Positions 38,601-50,275 of a stretch of 64,000 bases of DNA are shown in pieces. Numbering within the stretch: the first letter of the stretch is position 1; every line of letters starts with the position of its first letter. Both the position numbers and the translations under genes were made by a program. Below the pieces are notes generated by a model, which saw only the letters and a list, made by a program, of their open reading frames with translations, searched no databases and was not told the origin of the DNA. This DNA is from Pomacea canaliculata (Eukaryota; Mollusca; Gastropoda; Architaenioglossa; Ampullariidae): contig NC_037596.1 of assembly GCF_003073045.1 (NCBI RefSeq), positions 27,502,392 through 27,566,391 on the forward strand. Direction: 5' to 3'.

Positions 38601-39862
38601 ACCCTCGCCAGGTCCAGAGCACCACCCTGGCTGGAAGGCAGGGCTGGGGATTCTGGCATGGCACCGCACCCTCGCCAGGTCCAGAGCACCACCCTGGCTG
38701 GAAGGCAGGGCTGGGATTCTGGCATGGCACCGCCACCCTCGCCAGGTCCAGAGCACCACCCTGGCTGGAAGCAGGGCTGGGGATTCTGGCATGCACCGCA
38801 CCCTCGCCAGGTCCAGAGCACCACCCTGGCTGGAAGGCAGGGCTGGGGATTCTGGCATGGCACCGCACCCTCGCCAGGTCCAGAGCACCACCCTGGCTGG
38901 AAGGCAGGGCTGGGGATTCTGGCATGGCACCGCACCCTCGCCAGGTCCAGAGCACCACCCTGGCTGGAAGGCAGGGCTGGGGATTCTGGCATGGCACCGC
39001 ACCCTCGCCAGGTCCAGAGCACCCACCCTGGCTGGAAGCAGGGCTGGGGATTCTGGCATGGCACCGCACCCTCGCCAGGTCCAGAGCACCACCCTGGCTG
39101 GAAGGCAGGGCTGGGGATTCTGGCATGGCACCGCACCCTCGCCAGGTCCAGAGCACCACCCTGGCTGGAAGGCAGGGCTGGGATTCTGGCATGGCACCGC
39201 ACCCTCGCCAGGTCCAGAGCACCACCCTGGCTGGAAGGCAGGGCTGGGATTCTGGCATGGCACCGCACCCTCGCCAGTCCAGAGCACCACCCTGGCTGGA
39301 AGGCAGGGCTGGGGATTCTGGCATGGCACCGCACCCTCGCCAGTCCAGAGCACCACCCTGGCTGGAAGGCAGGGCTGGGGATTCTGGCATGGCACCGCAC
39401 CCTCGCCAGGTCCAGAGCACCACCCTGGCTGGAAGGCAGGGCTGGGGATTCTGGCATGGGCACCGCACCCTCGCCAGGTCCAGAGCACCACCCTGGCTGG
39501 AAGGCAGGGCTGGGATTCTGGCATGGCACCGCACCCTCGCCAGGTCCAGAGCACCACCCTGGCTGGAAGGCAGGGCTGGGATTCTGGCATGGCACCGCAC
39601 CTCGCCAGGTCCAGAGCACCACCCTGGCTGGAAGGCAGGGCTGGGGATTCTGGCATGGCACCGCACCCTCGCCAGGTCCAGAGCACCACCCTGGCTGGAA
39701 GGCAGGGCTGGGGATTCTGGCATGGCACCGCACCCTCGCCAGGTCCAGAGCACCACCCTGGCTGGAAGGCAGGGCTGGGGATTCTGGCATGGCACCGGCC
39801 AGGTTGGCTGGAGCAGGGCTGGGGATCTCTGGCACCAGGTCCAGAGCACCACCCTGGCTGCA
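29680..39862 (+). repeat. 67-bp satellite, right block, near-perfect core
   Basis: Same unit and orientation as the left block, roughly 150 copies. The edge at 29.7-30.8 kb is ragged and regularity rises to the right. From about 36.1 to 39.75 kb most units are identical, and the remaining differences are nearly all single-base deletions (CTGGGATT for CTGGGGATT, CCAGTCC for CCAGGTCC, GCATGCACC for GCATGGCACC). The block ends abruptly with a few broken units at 39790-39862. Confidence 0.97.
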
Positions 39863-40602
39863 GCTCTTTGGGGCTCTTGGCTCTTGGCTCTTGCTTGGCT
39901 CTTGGCTCTTGGCTCTTGGCTCTTGGCTCTTGGCTCTTGGCTCTTGGCTCTTGCTCTTGGCTCTTGGCTCTTGGCTCTTGGCTCTTGGCTCTTGGCTCTT
40001 GGCTCTTGGCTCTTGGCTCTTGGCTCTTGGCTCTTGGCTCTTGGCTCTTGGCTCTTGGCTCTTGGCTCTTGGCTCTTGCTCTTGGCTCTTGGCTCTTGGC
40101 TCTTGGCTCTTGGCTCTTGCTCTTGCTCTTGGCTCTTGGCTCTTGGCTCTTGGCTCTTGGCTCTTGGCTCTTGGCTCTTGGCTCTTGGCTCTTGGCTCTT
40201 GGCTCTTGGCTCTTGGCTCTTGGCTCTTGGCTCTTGGCTCTTGGCTCTTGGCTCTTGGCTCTTGGCTCTTGGCTCTCTTGGCTCTTGGCTCTTGGCTCTT
40301 GCTCTTGGCTCTTGGCTCTTGGCTCTTGGCTCTTGGCTCTTGGCTCTTGGCTCTTGGCTCTTGGCTCTTGGCTCTTGGCTCTTGGCTCTTGGCTCTTGGC
40401 TCTTGCTCTTGGCTCTTGGCTCTTGGCTCTTGGCTCTTGGCTCTTGGCTCTTGCCTCTTGGCTCTTGGCTCTTGGCTCTTGGCTCTTGGCTCTCTTGGCT
40501 CTTGGCTCTTGGCTCTTGGCTCTTGGCTCTTGGCTCTTGGCTCTTGGCTCTTGGCTCTTGGCTCTTGGCTCTTCGCTCTTCGCTCTTCGCTCTTCGCTCT
40601 TC
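39863..40602 (+). repeat. Heptamer satellite (GGCTCTT)n
   Basis: About 105 units of GGCTCTT with occasional GG loss (CTCTTGCTCTT) and five terminal CGCTCTT variants. It starts directly at the end of the 67-bp array, at GGCTGCAGCTCTTTGGGG. Seven is not a multiple of three and the unit has no stop, so frames continue open from the 67-bp array. Confidence 0.97.
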
Positions 40603-41220
40603 ATCATCAACATGATAGCTGATGGCCAAAATCACAATCATCATCAATCAATTCATCATCAATCATTATTATCATCAAGTCATCATTAATCATTATTATC
40701 ATCAAGTCATCATCAACACGTCATCGATCATATCATCAAATCAACATCAAGACGTCATCAACATCAATGCATCATCATAAATGCATCATCAATCATCATC
40801 ATCAATTATCATCATCACCATCATCATCAAGTCATCATTAATCATTATCAGCAATGCACCATCAGCGTTGCAACACCATCATCAATCATCATCAATCATT
40901 ATCAGCAATGCATCATCAGCATTGCATCACCATCATCATCAAGTCATCATCATCAATCATCATCATCAATCATTATCAGCAATACATCATCAGCATTGCA
41001 TCACCATCATCAATGCATCATCATTATCAACACCATTAAGATCAGCACATCATCGTCAACACATCATCAACATATACCATCATGAACAACCCATCATCAG
41101 CACCATCATAAACACTATCAACAACACATCATCAACACTTCATCAAGACCCATCTATCAACACCCATCCATCATCAACAATCATCATCATCAACAACGTC
41201 AACACAACAATTGCATATCA
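40603..41220 (+). repeat. TCA/ATC-rich simple repeat
   Basis: Imperfect TCATCA repeat with interspersed ACAT and AATGCATCA pieces, immediately after the heptamer. A longer local repeat (AATGCATCATCAGCATTGCA type) recurs several times between 40850 and 41010. Confidence 0.92.
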
Positions 41221-41675
41221 ATGTTATAGATGACTTTGATGTTCTCCGTCATTCAGTTTAATTACACAACTTTTATTTCAATACTTCCCAAAATTCTCAT
41301 TTATGGTTTCGATTCTGTCCAGGTAGGTTCACACCAATCATGATCATCGATATAAATTATCTTCCATATTTAATCATCATCCATTAATCATCATCACCAT
41401 CGATATTAATCATCATCCATATTAATCATTATCATCATCCATCAATCATCATGGCAGATGGCAAATGTCTCGGCGCTCGTTTGTTTTTCAAGGTTGGGCA
41501 AGAAAGTTTTCATAACTTACATCAAAACACATACATGACTGTAAACCTTAAATAGCACATCAATGTCATAGATGACTGTCAACTTCTCCGTCATTCATTT
41601 TATTGAGACAACTGTCATTTTAATAGTTACCCAAATTCCCACTTACGGTTTGGATTCTGTTCAGGGACGTTCACA
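41207..41675 (+). repeat. Diverged duplicate about 41207-41325 and 41552-41675, with an ATC-rich patch between
   Basis: Both parts share ATAGATGACT, TTCTCCGTCATTCA, CCCAAATTC-like and TTCTGTCCAGG-like pieces in the same order, about 345 bp apart. The patch at 41360-41455 is again ATCATC-rich. Confidence 0.65.
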
Positions 41676-41679
41676 CTAA

Positions 41680-42310
41680 ACACACATCTTCAATTGCTTC
41701 AAATCTTTCTTCAAACTTCCTTGAAAAACCTATTTTGAAAACCCTCCTAAGCTGGGGTTGGCGAGACCAACACAACCCCCCCCTTCCCCATCCCACCCCC
41801 CACCCCCGGCTGCTGTTTTTTTTTTCCTCAACGTCTCAGTGAAGGGAAAAACTTCAGAAGCGTGACGTCAGCGACTACGATACTTCCGTGCTAAGCGAAC
41901 GAATGAAACTTAGAATAAAAATTAGAATAAGTCGAAAAACACTTACAATTCATCTGCCATCTGCCATCCCCATGTAGGAGACTCTCACGAACCTCAGCGC
42001 CAGGAATGCTCTTCCTCCAACCAATCACTGCCAGGCAGGTGAGGTGCGCTGCCACGCTAGCAACTACACTAACACGTCACTGCACATGTTTCCATGGAAA
42101 CACAAATGCTGGTAGACACTTCCAGAATCTTTGGCCAGGACATTAGTGGAAATGTCGACAGGATGCTCGATTCCTCGACGACCGACAAGGGAAGAAACTC
42201 CAGGTCTACTTCGGTTGACAGTCACCTCTGGGTGGGTCCGGTGTAGGGAGAAGGCTCTCCCGTAGTTAGGAATCCGTCTCAGTGGGTCCTCCTTAACTGC
42301 TCCTCCACAA
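41680..42310. other. Nothing recognised
   Basis: Contains a C-rich tract (41777-41810) and GC-rich sequence without a clear gene or named repeat. Confidence 0.45.
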
Positions 42311-42470
42311 TAGTTCCTGAAACTTAATGACTAATGAGACTCTACCATTCACTGCTACTGTTAGTCTCCCTGAGTTAAACTCATCACCACATTAGTTCCT
42401 GTAACTTAATGATTAATGAGACTCTACCATTCACTGCTACTATTAGTCTCCCTGAGTTAAACTCATCACG
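42311..42470 (+). repeat. Two-copy tandem duplication, about 82-bp unit
   Basis: TAGTTCCTGAAACTTAATGA and the following ACTCTACCATTCACTGCTAC are repeated from 42393 with only a few substitutions, ending at AACTCATCAC in both copies. Confidence 0.9.
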
Positions 42471-43455
42471 TGATTTCTTATCGAGCGTTAAGATTTTTCC
42501 CACGAAACAGTTTAACAATACTTTTGCCGTGAAATCAGAATTTAGGAATTCCTGACATTATAAAAACATATTTGCTTACCTTGACTGGAGAAGGAACGAA
42601 AAGCACAGATTCCCCTGTCTGTATTTACACCTGCACAGGTAGGACCAACCGTCTCGGCGCCTGCGGTGGAAATGTCACACACTGTTTACTGAGCGATTTA
42701 AAAACCTGGAGGTGAGCTGTCGTCACTAGTGTCACGTGTCATCAGTTATGCTCCTGCACGGCGTTTACGCTTGCACGGGAAACAAGGCCTTCCCCTGACA
42801 CAACATTATCCTTATCTTGTAATCATCTTGTAACTAGAACTTGTTTTGCTTAGTTTATTTTTTACTCTTTTGCTTATTTTTGTCTGTGAGCACACTTGCC
42901 GAGTATAATTGCCCGCTGGGATTAATCCCAATACAGTGAAGACTGGCTGCGCAGAGTTCGCGATCATTTCTCGTCTCGGGCACGCTGTTCTTTCTCTGCC
43001 AGTGACATCTGTTTACAGAGCTGGCTGCTTGCCGTGAGATAGCCTCAGTTGCTGACACGGCGTAAAACACCAATCCCCCCCCCCACTCCCGCTGGGTTTA
43101 ATCAAGTTGGTCATTGTCTCTGTCACTGTGATTGTCATTGTAAGATCCATAACAGTGTCACAGTAATAGCCAAATGAAAATAAATTGCTTTAACTGAAGA
43201 AACACTTATATTCTTGCATTGGCCATGAATTTTAAAAAAAAAGTTGTGTGACAGGGTGAGTTCAGATGGTTGTCCCTAGTTTAGACATCACACTTTACAC
43301 TAAGGACGGTCTTGACCTCATCCATAATTTATTTTCAGAAAAAACATTCAACATTTTCTATCAAACTACATCTTGACAACCATGAGAGGACAAAAGGACC
43401 AGAATATAGCAAGTTGTGGTCAAGGGGAGGTAACACTGGGAGAAAACTGTCATTC
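42471..43455. other. Nothing recognised
   Basis: AT-rich to mixed sequence without a supported gene. Confidence 0.45.
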
Positions 43456-43620
43456 GGGGCGCCCGGTGGTTAAGACACTCGCTTGTCACCCCTGAACTGA
43501 GCGGCTCAGGGTTCAGATCTCGTCTCGGAAAGAAAATGCCTGTCATCATGTGACACGAACTGGTCTGACGAACAACTTGCACTGGCTTGTGTTTATCTTT
43601 TATTAACAATAATACACATG
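43456..43620 (+). mobile_element. tRNA-derived SINE
   Basis: The head GGGGCGCCCGGTGG continues into a box-A-like TGGTTAAGACACTCG (43468-43482) and a box-B-like GGTTCAGATCT (43509-43519), spaced as in tRNA-derived elements. The opposite strand reads RRDLNPEPL, a common artefact of such elements. The 3' limit is a guess, since no clear tail or target duplication is seen. Confidence 0.7.
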
Positions 43621-46600
43621 GAACAATTAACACAAATGCCCCCACTTGGTAACAGCATCATTAGTAACACTAGGTGCGCACACACAGGGACGAATGGCTG
43701 TGAGAAGAATGGTGGGAAAGAGAGTTAGTCTTTACTGACAGATGTCTATATACAGCGTGCAGCATTGGCCTGGGGTAGTTTACTAAATAAACTATAAGAT
43801 GATCTGAAGGGAGAACAAAATGACCCTTTGACTAAATACACATGTATAAGGTTTGATCCTGGCGCATTCCACTTACTTCCCTACATTGTAGCACACGACG
43901 TAAATAAATAAAGAAATGGCACATGGATATTTCAGATGTTTAGACTTCCGATATCCCCAGACTTGTCTAAAAGGTCTGAAAGGCAACATTGGTCATTGGT
44001 CATAAACTCATAGGTCATACACTTCAAGCATGTATATCTGGCTATGTTTGTCGAGGTCAGTTCTTAGCCTATCGCCAAGTTGAATACTGCTAGGTCTCGA
44101 CAAACCATTTAACATTATAATATTTTGAACCACGATAAAAATCTTAGTTAATTATCTCGTTTCCTATTAGGCAGTGGTGGAGGATAAAGGGACTCTCATA
44201 TTGTTCTCGAGGCGAACAACCTATTCACCCTGTACAGGATTCTTTTTCATCACCGTCTGAGTGCATGAAGCGAGCGTATTACATCCCACTTCTGCACTGG
44301 GTTCGCGGTCATTGAAAAATGTATTCATTCATGAATCTGATTTTTTTGTTTGTTTGTTTTTGGTAAGGGGAAAAAAAGTTTTCGAAAATTTTTCATTCAA
44401 GTCTTCTGGCGGAGGCACCATTCAATCGCTGGCTTCCTCTCGCGGGCGGCAACTCCTACTGACTCCCGGAGTGGTCGGCCCTTGACGCAGCAGACGTCTG
44501 CTTCGCTAACGGTCCCCACTGTAGCAGACGAGAGGCTGCGCCGACGAAGGGGTGAACCTGAGGTCGCGGAAAATGTGTAAGTTTCGTGAATTTTGTTTCC
44601 ACTGTATTTTTCTCGAGCAGTGTCGATGGCCTGTGTCTGAAAGCATGACTAACACAAGGAATTAAGTTCATGCGATAGATGAGCTTGGAGGTCGATGCCA
44701 GGCGCAGAATTATTTCGCCAGCTCGTGCAAACAGAAGATTAAAACCGCATCGTGAAGGAGGATATGCACGTGGGTGTAGGAAGTTCACGATTGTTGCCCT
44801 CATCATCGGTGAAAAACAATCTCACAGCATAAAAAATAAACAAACAAAAAAAAAAAAAAGAAAGAAAAACAAGAACGATAGAAGAAAACAATGTGGAGTC
44901 TGCCAAGAGGCAGAGGGAACAACACTTACATTGCATCATCAGGGTTGAATGCATAATTTGTGACACACTTATAGGTCTTTGAGGGCGTCTGCTGTGACCT
45001 AGTGGAGTTCACTGATTCAGGATGATTGTATATACATTTCAAAGTTGGATTATACTACAGTGCTTGGCTACAGAAACCACAGTTTGTGCTGAAAGCTACT
45101 CAAAACACAAGAGGATATACTTCGTACATTCCAGGTAGGACCTCTATCTCACTTATCTAGCGCTTCCTTTATTGAAAAAAAAGTTTGGTGCAATTTAGTT
45201 ACATATTGGAGATGGTGAAGACTTTGAGAGTGAGAGAGACAGAGAAAGATGTAGTCTTTGCAACTTTGGCTCTCGCCAATGCTGTCAGTGTCATGTGCCA
45301 TTGTTCTTTGTTTCTCCAACATTCTTCTTTATCTCTCTTTGTTGCGTGTTGAAACGTTTTATACGTTTTGAGAATGTGAAAATCAAATTGCAATACAGTC
45401 CAAATGGTTGTATCATGTCTTAAGATGTCATCCCAAAAGACACCTCGAAAAATTAAGAATCGACGTCTACCTGTGCCTGTGGGAAGGGACGTAACTCCAT
45501 TCAAAAATGTTTTTACCTGGATTGTATTTTGTCTCCAGATTTTGTCAGCTTTTATTTAAATAGTTCAGGAGTAAACATTATTGAATACGGTGCACACACA
45601 TGTTGAACCCACCGAAGGCAATCGGTCGACAGGAAGGAAACCAAAGGTCGCAACAGATTCCCTCGATGTAACCGCTTTTCCCATTTGTGTTGATGCTTTC
45701 ATGTATTGACTTCGTTATTGTATAAACAATTATGATGTTCTGGGTATGTGGTCTTAAGTAATAGCAGAGATAGAAATGATCTATAGATTTCCGAAGTATT
45801 TGATGTGTGGCAGATAAACCAGTCAGCGTCAATGCTGTAAGAGGCTTTGGTGGAAGTAGTTCTATAAAAGTTGTCCCAAATATTTGTTACAAAATGTCTG
45901 ACTGCTTTCTTGGCGACTGACTCTTTAACTTCACGATGTTGTTTACGACTTCTGTCATAAAGCCGGCTGACACCAGATGAACTTGAGCAAAATTAAGTAT
46001 TTGAAGAATAGAAAATCCTAACTTTTATATACAGATTCAATGTGAAAAATAGGGTAAAATATTTGCAGGTGAATCTGAAAATGTAGTAAAAAAGAAAAAA
46101 AATTAAAAAGATAATTTTTTCATTATTTCCTGTTGCTGGCACACAAATTTTTTGTGTTAAACATCATTGACATTTAGAAAAAAAGAACCCAAAACCCCAC
46201 TAGTTCATTGTTAGACCAACAGATCAGCACATCACAATTCCTATTCCACAGCCCACAATTTTTTTAAAACTTTCTACCAAAATCTTAATTTTTTTTTAAA
46301 GCAGGGGTTTTATACTCGTGAGTAATCTCTCTGTTGACCGAGCTCTTGCTCTTTTATGTGTGGAACATTGCAACAATGTAGGCAGACGTATGGAAGGAAT
46401 TTCTTTACTTAACTTTCTTCCTTCATTTCAGAATCTTACTATAATTGTCAGGCTTCATTTAGCCGTATCGAACAATAACACGCGCGTGATGCTGTAGAAA
46501 CGCTTGTATGTATATACAGGTGCGCAGCATTTAAACTCAAAGTAAATTATATATATATATTGGTAAATAAAAGCGGAAGCAAATAGGAATACACCTCTGT

Positions 46601-46806
46601 TGACATACCAACAAACTTTCTCAACACACACACACGAATATTATAAAAAGTAATTATTCTCGCTGTTGTATACACTTTGTATAGCTTCAAGATACCAAAG
46701 AGATTAAACAAAGTCTATGAAACTGTAGGCAGCACCGATTATGCACACACTCCTCTTGTTATTTTGGATGACAACACCAGTCTCCACGTTTTAGTTGCTT
46801 TGCAAG
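43621..46806. other. Intergenic, nothing firmly recognised
   Basis: AT-rich with a GC-rich island at about 44400-44580 and an A-rich run at 44845-44870. No domain or splice structure supports a gene here. Confidence 0.45.
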
Positions 46807-48357
46807 ATGTGCTGCGAGGCAGATGACTTGACCTTAGTCGGGAACATGTCCTCCATCTACAATGGCTCTCGACAATTTCAGACCTTGGGTAGTCTCGCTG
46901 CTTTCAATAGTTTTCAGGCTTGCGAGACCAATTCCAGAATAGTGCATTGTGGTCTCATGCCTCCTCTTTTCTTCATCGGTGCTCCTGCCAACATCCTCAC
47001 AATGATCGTCTTTTATCGTCAGGGACTGCGAGACCGGATGAACCTTTGTCTTTTCTCTCTTGCCCTCGTCGATCTCATGTACATCACAGCTCTGTTCATT
47101 CCAGCCCTCCACTGCTTCATTGGCATCTTTACACCAGACCAGAAAGAGTTTTGGAGACTTACTTTCATCAAACATGTTGTCAATTTTACCAATGGTTTCG
47201 GGTATCCATCAGGACTTCTGACAATGATTATTGCCACGGAGCGGTGCGTGTGTTTTGTTTCCGATGAGGGCCACACGACTGATGAAGACGAAGACGATGG
47301 GAATAACTGTGACGATGTCGATGATGTTGATACAGATTCTGTGTGGCGTATATGTTGTCAAAGAAACTCTAGCATGTGTACAAAGCACAACAACTGGACA
47401 ATATCGTTTCGTTCTTACAACTACCCAGTTGTTTCTCGGCAACAGCTTTTTTAGAATTATCGAGAACATCCTCCTATCATTTATTTCTTTCTTCAGTTTT
47501 GCTATTGTGGTTTTGGCCACAACCTTAACTGTGATAAGACTGCGCAGTGCTGCCGTCTGGAGGAAGTCCACTTCAAGGTTAATGCATTTGTAATTTGATA
47601 ATCTCATTAAAAGTGTTTTTATTTAAACTGTTTTGCTGTGTTTGTAGAATTCTTTCTTGTAGGATTAGAACCTATGTGTATTGTAACACGAAAAACTCAA
47701 AGCTTACAATAATTTATTGAACTTCGTGAAGGTAACCATGTTTGAATGATATTCATTGTATTTATCTCATCTGGTGTTATAGTTCTGAGGCCTAGATGAC
47801 TGTTAAGCCACATGTGAATGACATTTGTCCTTTTTATTAAATTTCTTATTACTTTCTAAAATTCAGCCTGTTCACCGCTCATTGCTCACTCCTTGGTACT
47901 CTCTTGTATTGCTTCGTCTTCTCTTTCTCTTCTTATAACATCTCTTCCAAAATATATATGGCAAAACATTTTTGAAAACGCCGTCTCAACGCCCTAGCGA
48001 ATAATTATTTATTATATTCACAGTGCAGGATCGCACCAGAAAGGTCAGGCGGTGTTGATGAAGATGTTGCTGGCCGTGTCGTGTATCTACATCCTGTGCA
48101 CGGCTCCTAATGTTTCTCTGGCCCTGACCAGGTACACTGTCCCAGAGTTTCGCGCAGACGGTCTGTACTGCAACATCTTCTCCACCACCCATCTCAACGG
48201 TTTTTTGATCAGCATGGTCAACTCCTCCTTCAATTTCTTCGTCTACTTAGCGATGTCGTCCCGCTTTCGCCACGAAGTAAAGATGCTGTTTAGTAGAAAA
48301 GGCTTGATGTTCTATACTTATTCCCTAGATTATACTACTTATCATTTTAAACTATAA
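46807..48357 (+). CDS. Chemosensory-type class A GPCR, two exons, frame broken once
   Basis: Exons 46807-47577 (donor AAG/GTTAAT) and 48024-48357 (acceptor CACAG), joined in phase within a serine codon. The N terminus carries NMS and NGS glycosylation sites. TM1 has PANILTMIVFY, TM2 LALVDLMY, TM3 ends ATERCVC in place of DRY, TM4 and TM5 follow, TM6 has LLAVSCIYILCTAPN, and TM7 ends NSSFNFFVY in place of NPxxY. The layout (FYRQGLRDRMNLCLF, then TERC) resembles gastropod chemosensory receptors; the ligand is unknown. At about 47250, in a GTGTGT run after ATERCVC, the frame shifts: the upstream frame runs into an acidic stretch, while the frame offset by one base continues with VLFPMRATRLMKT. 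Two missing bases there would explain it, either as a pseudogene or a sequencing error. The upstream frame would stop at 47454. Confidence 0.75.
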
Positions 48358-49089
48358 AGAACGCTGACATCTTATATTTCTGTTTTAAACCAAAAAATTC
48401 AGTGCACTTTCAGAGTCACAACTTTCACACACACCTTAAGGTTACATATTAACACAAAGCTGCAATGCTTTGATTGAATATAAGGCAGATTTTATTTCGT
48501 ATAATAATAACTGTCACATGTCGCTTGCTGCTGAGGTGGTTGAGGTGGGGGGAGCCAGGGCCCAGGTAGGGGTCAGCGTAGCGAGTTATTTCCGCTTGTC
48601 TCGCATCAGTGGGCAGAGACCTTTAGTAGGTAACATACCCGTGTGTAGTTCGTCGTAAATCAGGGTCGCTGGGGGGTCGTGTGGGGCACACCTGATAGGG
48701 TCTATTGTTGCTGGTTTTGCTGCAGTAATGGGAAAGCTAAAGGCATGTTACAGGTGAACGTTCTCTTTTCTCTCTCTCTCTTCTTCCTCTCGTGTGCGGT
48801 GTCGGACTACTAGGGCACCCATTAGTTTATTTGTTTTGCAGGGTATTAACTTGTATGTGTGTTTTATAACATTTCCATTGGCGGAGTGGTTTTCTTCTTT
48901 TTTGTTTTTATTATCTGATTTATGAACTATTTTTTCCGTTATCATTTTCCTTTTGAGTTGATGGTTCGCACCTTGTGACCGCTAACAAACTTATGTTCTG
49001 TGCTGTTCCTACCTCTGTGTTTATCTGTTCACTGAGGGGCGAAACATTACATTGCTCTCAGAAATATATTTTTACTTTTGTATGTGCGT
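48358..49089. other. Spacer with an unrecognised GC-rich patch
   Basis: 48530-48740 is GC-richer than its surroundings and may be an inserted repeat, but no family is recognisable. The remainder is AT-rich. Confidence 0.4.
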
Positions 49090-50124
49090 TATCGTCATGC
49101 ATTTATTTATACTGCAAAATGCAGCATGCAAACAATATCGCAATGATGTGAGCAGCGCATTAATTGTCATAAATACTGTTTTAACAGTCGACATTTAAAA
49201 TAGAACGAGGAGGGAAACTCTATCCTCCCTGTTCACTCTACGGTTACCTTTACCGAAGGAAAGGTTGAAACGAAAGTTTGTTCTGTGCCATGAGTGGAGC
49301 TGGTGTTACCATGAATTGTGTAGACCTTCAACCATTTCCTAAATATTATACGCTTGTCAAGAAACGAAAAAAGGAATGGAGATATGGAGACTGTGGATGG
49401 TGTTCGGCGTTTGCCTACTTTTTATAAAGTCAGCCATTCAGGTAATGCAGTAATTATTCGTTTAACTCACAACGTACATAGCGACAAAGTGTGTGTTGCT
49501 AACAGTAGACGAAGCGCTGAATGCCTGCTATAAAATTTCGACCGGTATTTTTCTTTTTTAATTATATCTGTTAACCTACAAAGTTTTCAATTATCGGTGA
49601 TACTCCCTTTTAAAGATCATTTCTAAACATTTATGTGGTGTAAATTTTAAGACATAGATTTTGTCTACTGGTAGTAAAAAAAAAAAATAAAAGATTGGAA
49701 GTGTATGCGACAGAGAATTCACGAATCGGGAAGTAGGTCAACCGTTAGAAATTTTTAAAAATATATTTACACGATATCAACAAAAATACAGTATCAAACA
49801 AACATATTTTTTAGAATATGCATTATATTTGAAATAGTAATTACTGTCGTCTTCTTATTTTTAGCTGTTTAAGTACAAATTCTTGTTGAATTGAGTAACC
49901 GGTGACCTACTTTAACATGGCGCTTGATGACAGAATCTTTGCCTACTTTTAAATATCACAAAATACCTGATTGGTTAATTTTTTCAGCTGCGAAGGGGAC
50001 GTAGTCTATAATGAAACAACTCGTAAAGGTTACAGTTCTTGTCCCCCACCCCCTATGTATTCATTTATATACGCACAGAGTGGTGTGTTCTAAGAAGCAA
50101 GATTGTGTCCAATTTATAAAATGT

Positions 50125-50275
50125 AAAGTTGTCATACCTCGCCGCCGACACCAAGCTCACCGGATTTGGATGGGGTCAGCTGGTGACGGTAGCCCAGGAC
50201 AGGAGGCGTTGGAGGGCGGTCGTCGATGGCCTATGCACCAGGAGGGGCGAAAGGCATAACTGAAAGTTGTCATAC
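50125..50275 (+). mobile_element. 5'-truncated LINE tail with 13-bp target duplication
   Basis: The insert at 50138-50262 encodes LTGFGWGQLVTVAQDRRR followed by WRAVVDGLC and a stop, the typical C-terminal end of a non-LTR retrotransposon polyprotein. It is flanked by AAAGTTGTCATAC at 50125-50137 and 50263-50275. The duplicated locus at about 58795-58815 has one uninterrupted version of this site. There is no poly-A tail; the insert ends just after the stop codon. The clade cannot be fixed from 41 residues. Confidence 0.85.

Noticed and set aside
21650-39862. CRISPR-like array
   Set aside because: The units are contiguous with no unique spacers, and the window is eukaryotic.
21593-40689. Very long open frames (up to about 2,500 codons) on both strands
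   Set aside because: They follow the 67-bp and 7-bp repeats, which lack stops in every frame. There is no splice structure, domain or codon preference, and frames switch freely at indels.
43456-43540. Functional tRNA gene
   Set aside because: Box A and B are present but the cloverleaf stems do not close well, and the sequence continues as a SINE-like unit.
47260-47454. Acidic Asp/Glu-rich end of the GPCR first frame
   Set aside because: It is the out-of-frame reading after the shift; the adjacent frame continues the expected GPCR sequence.
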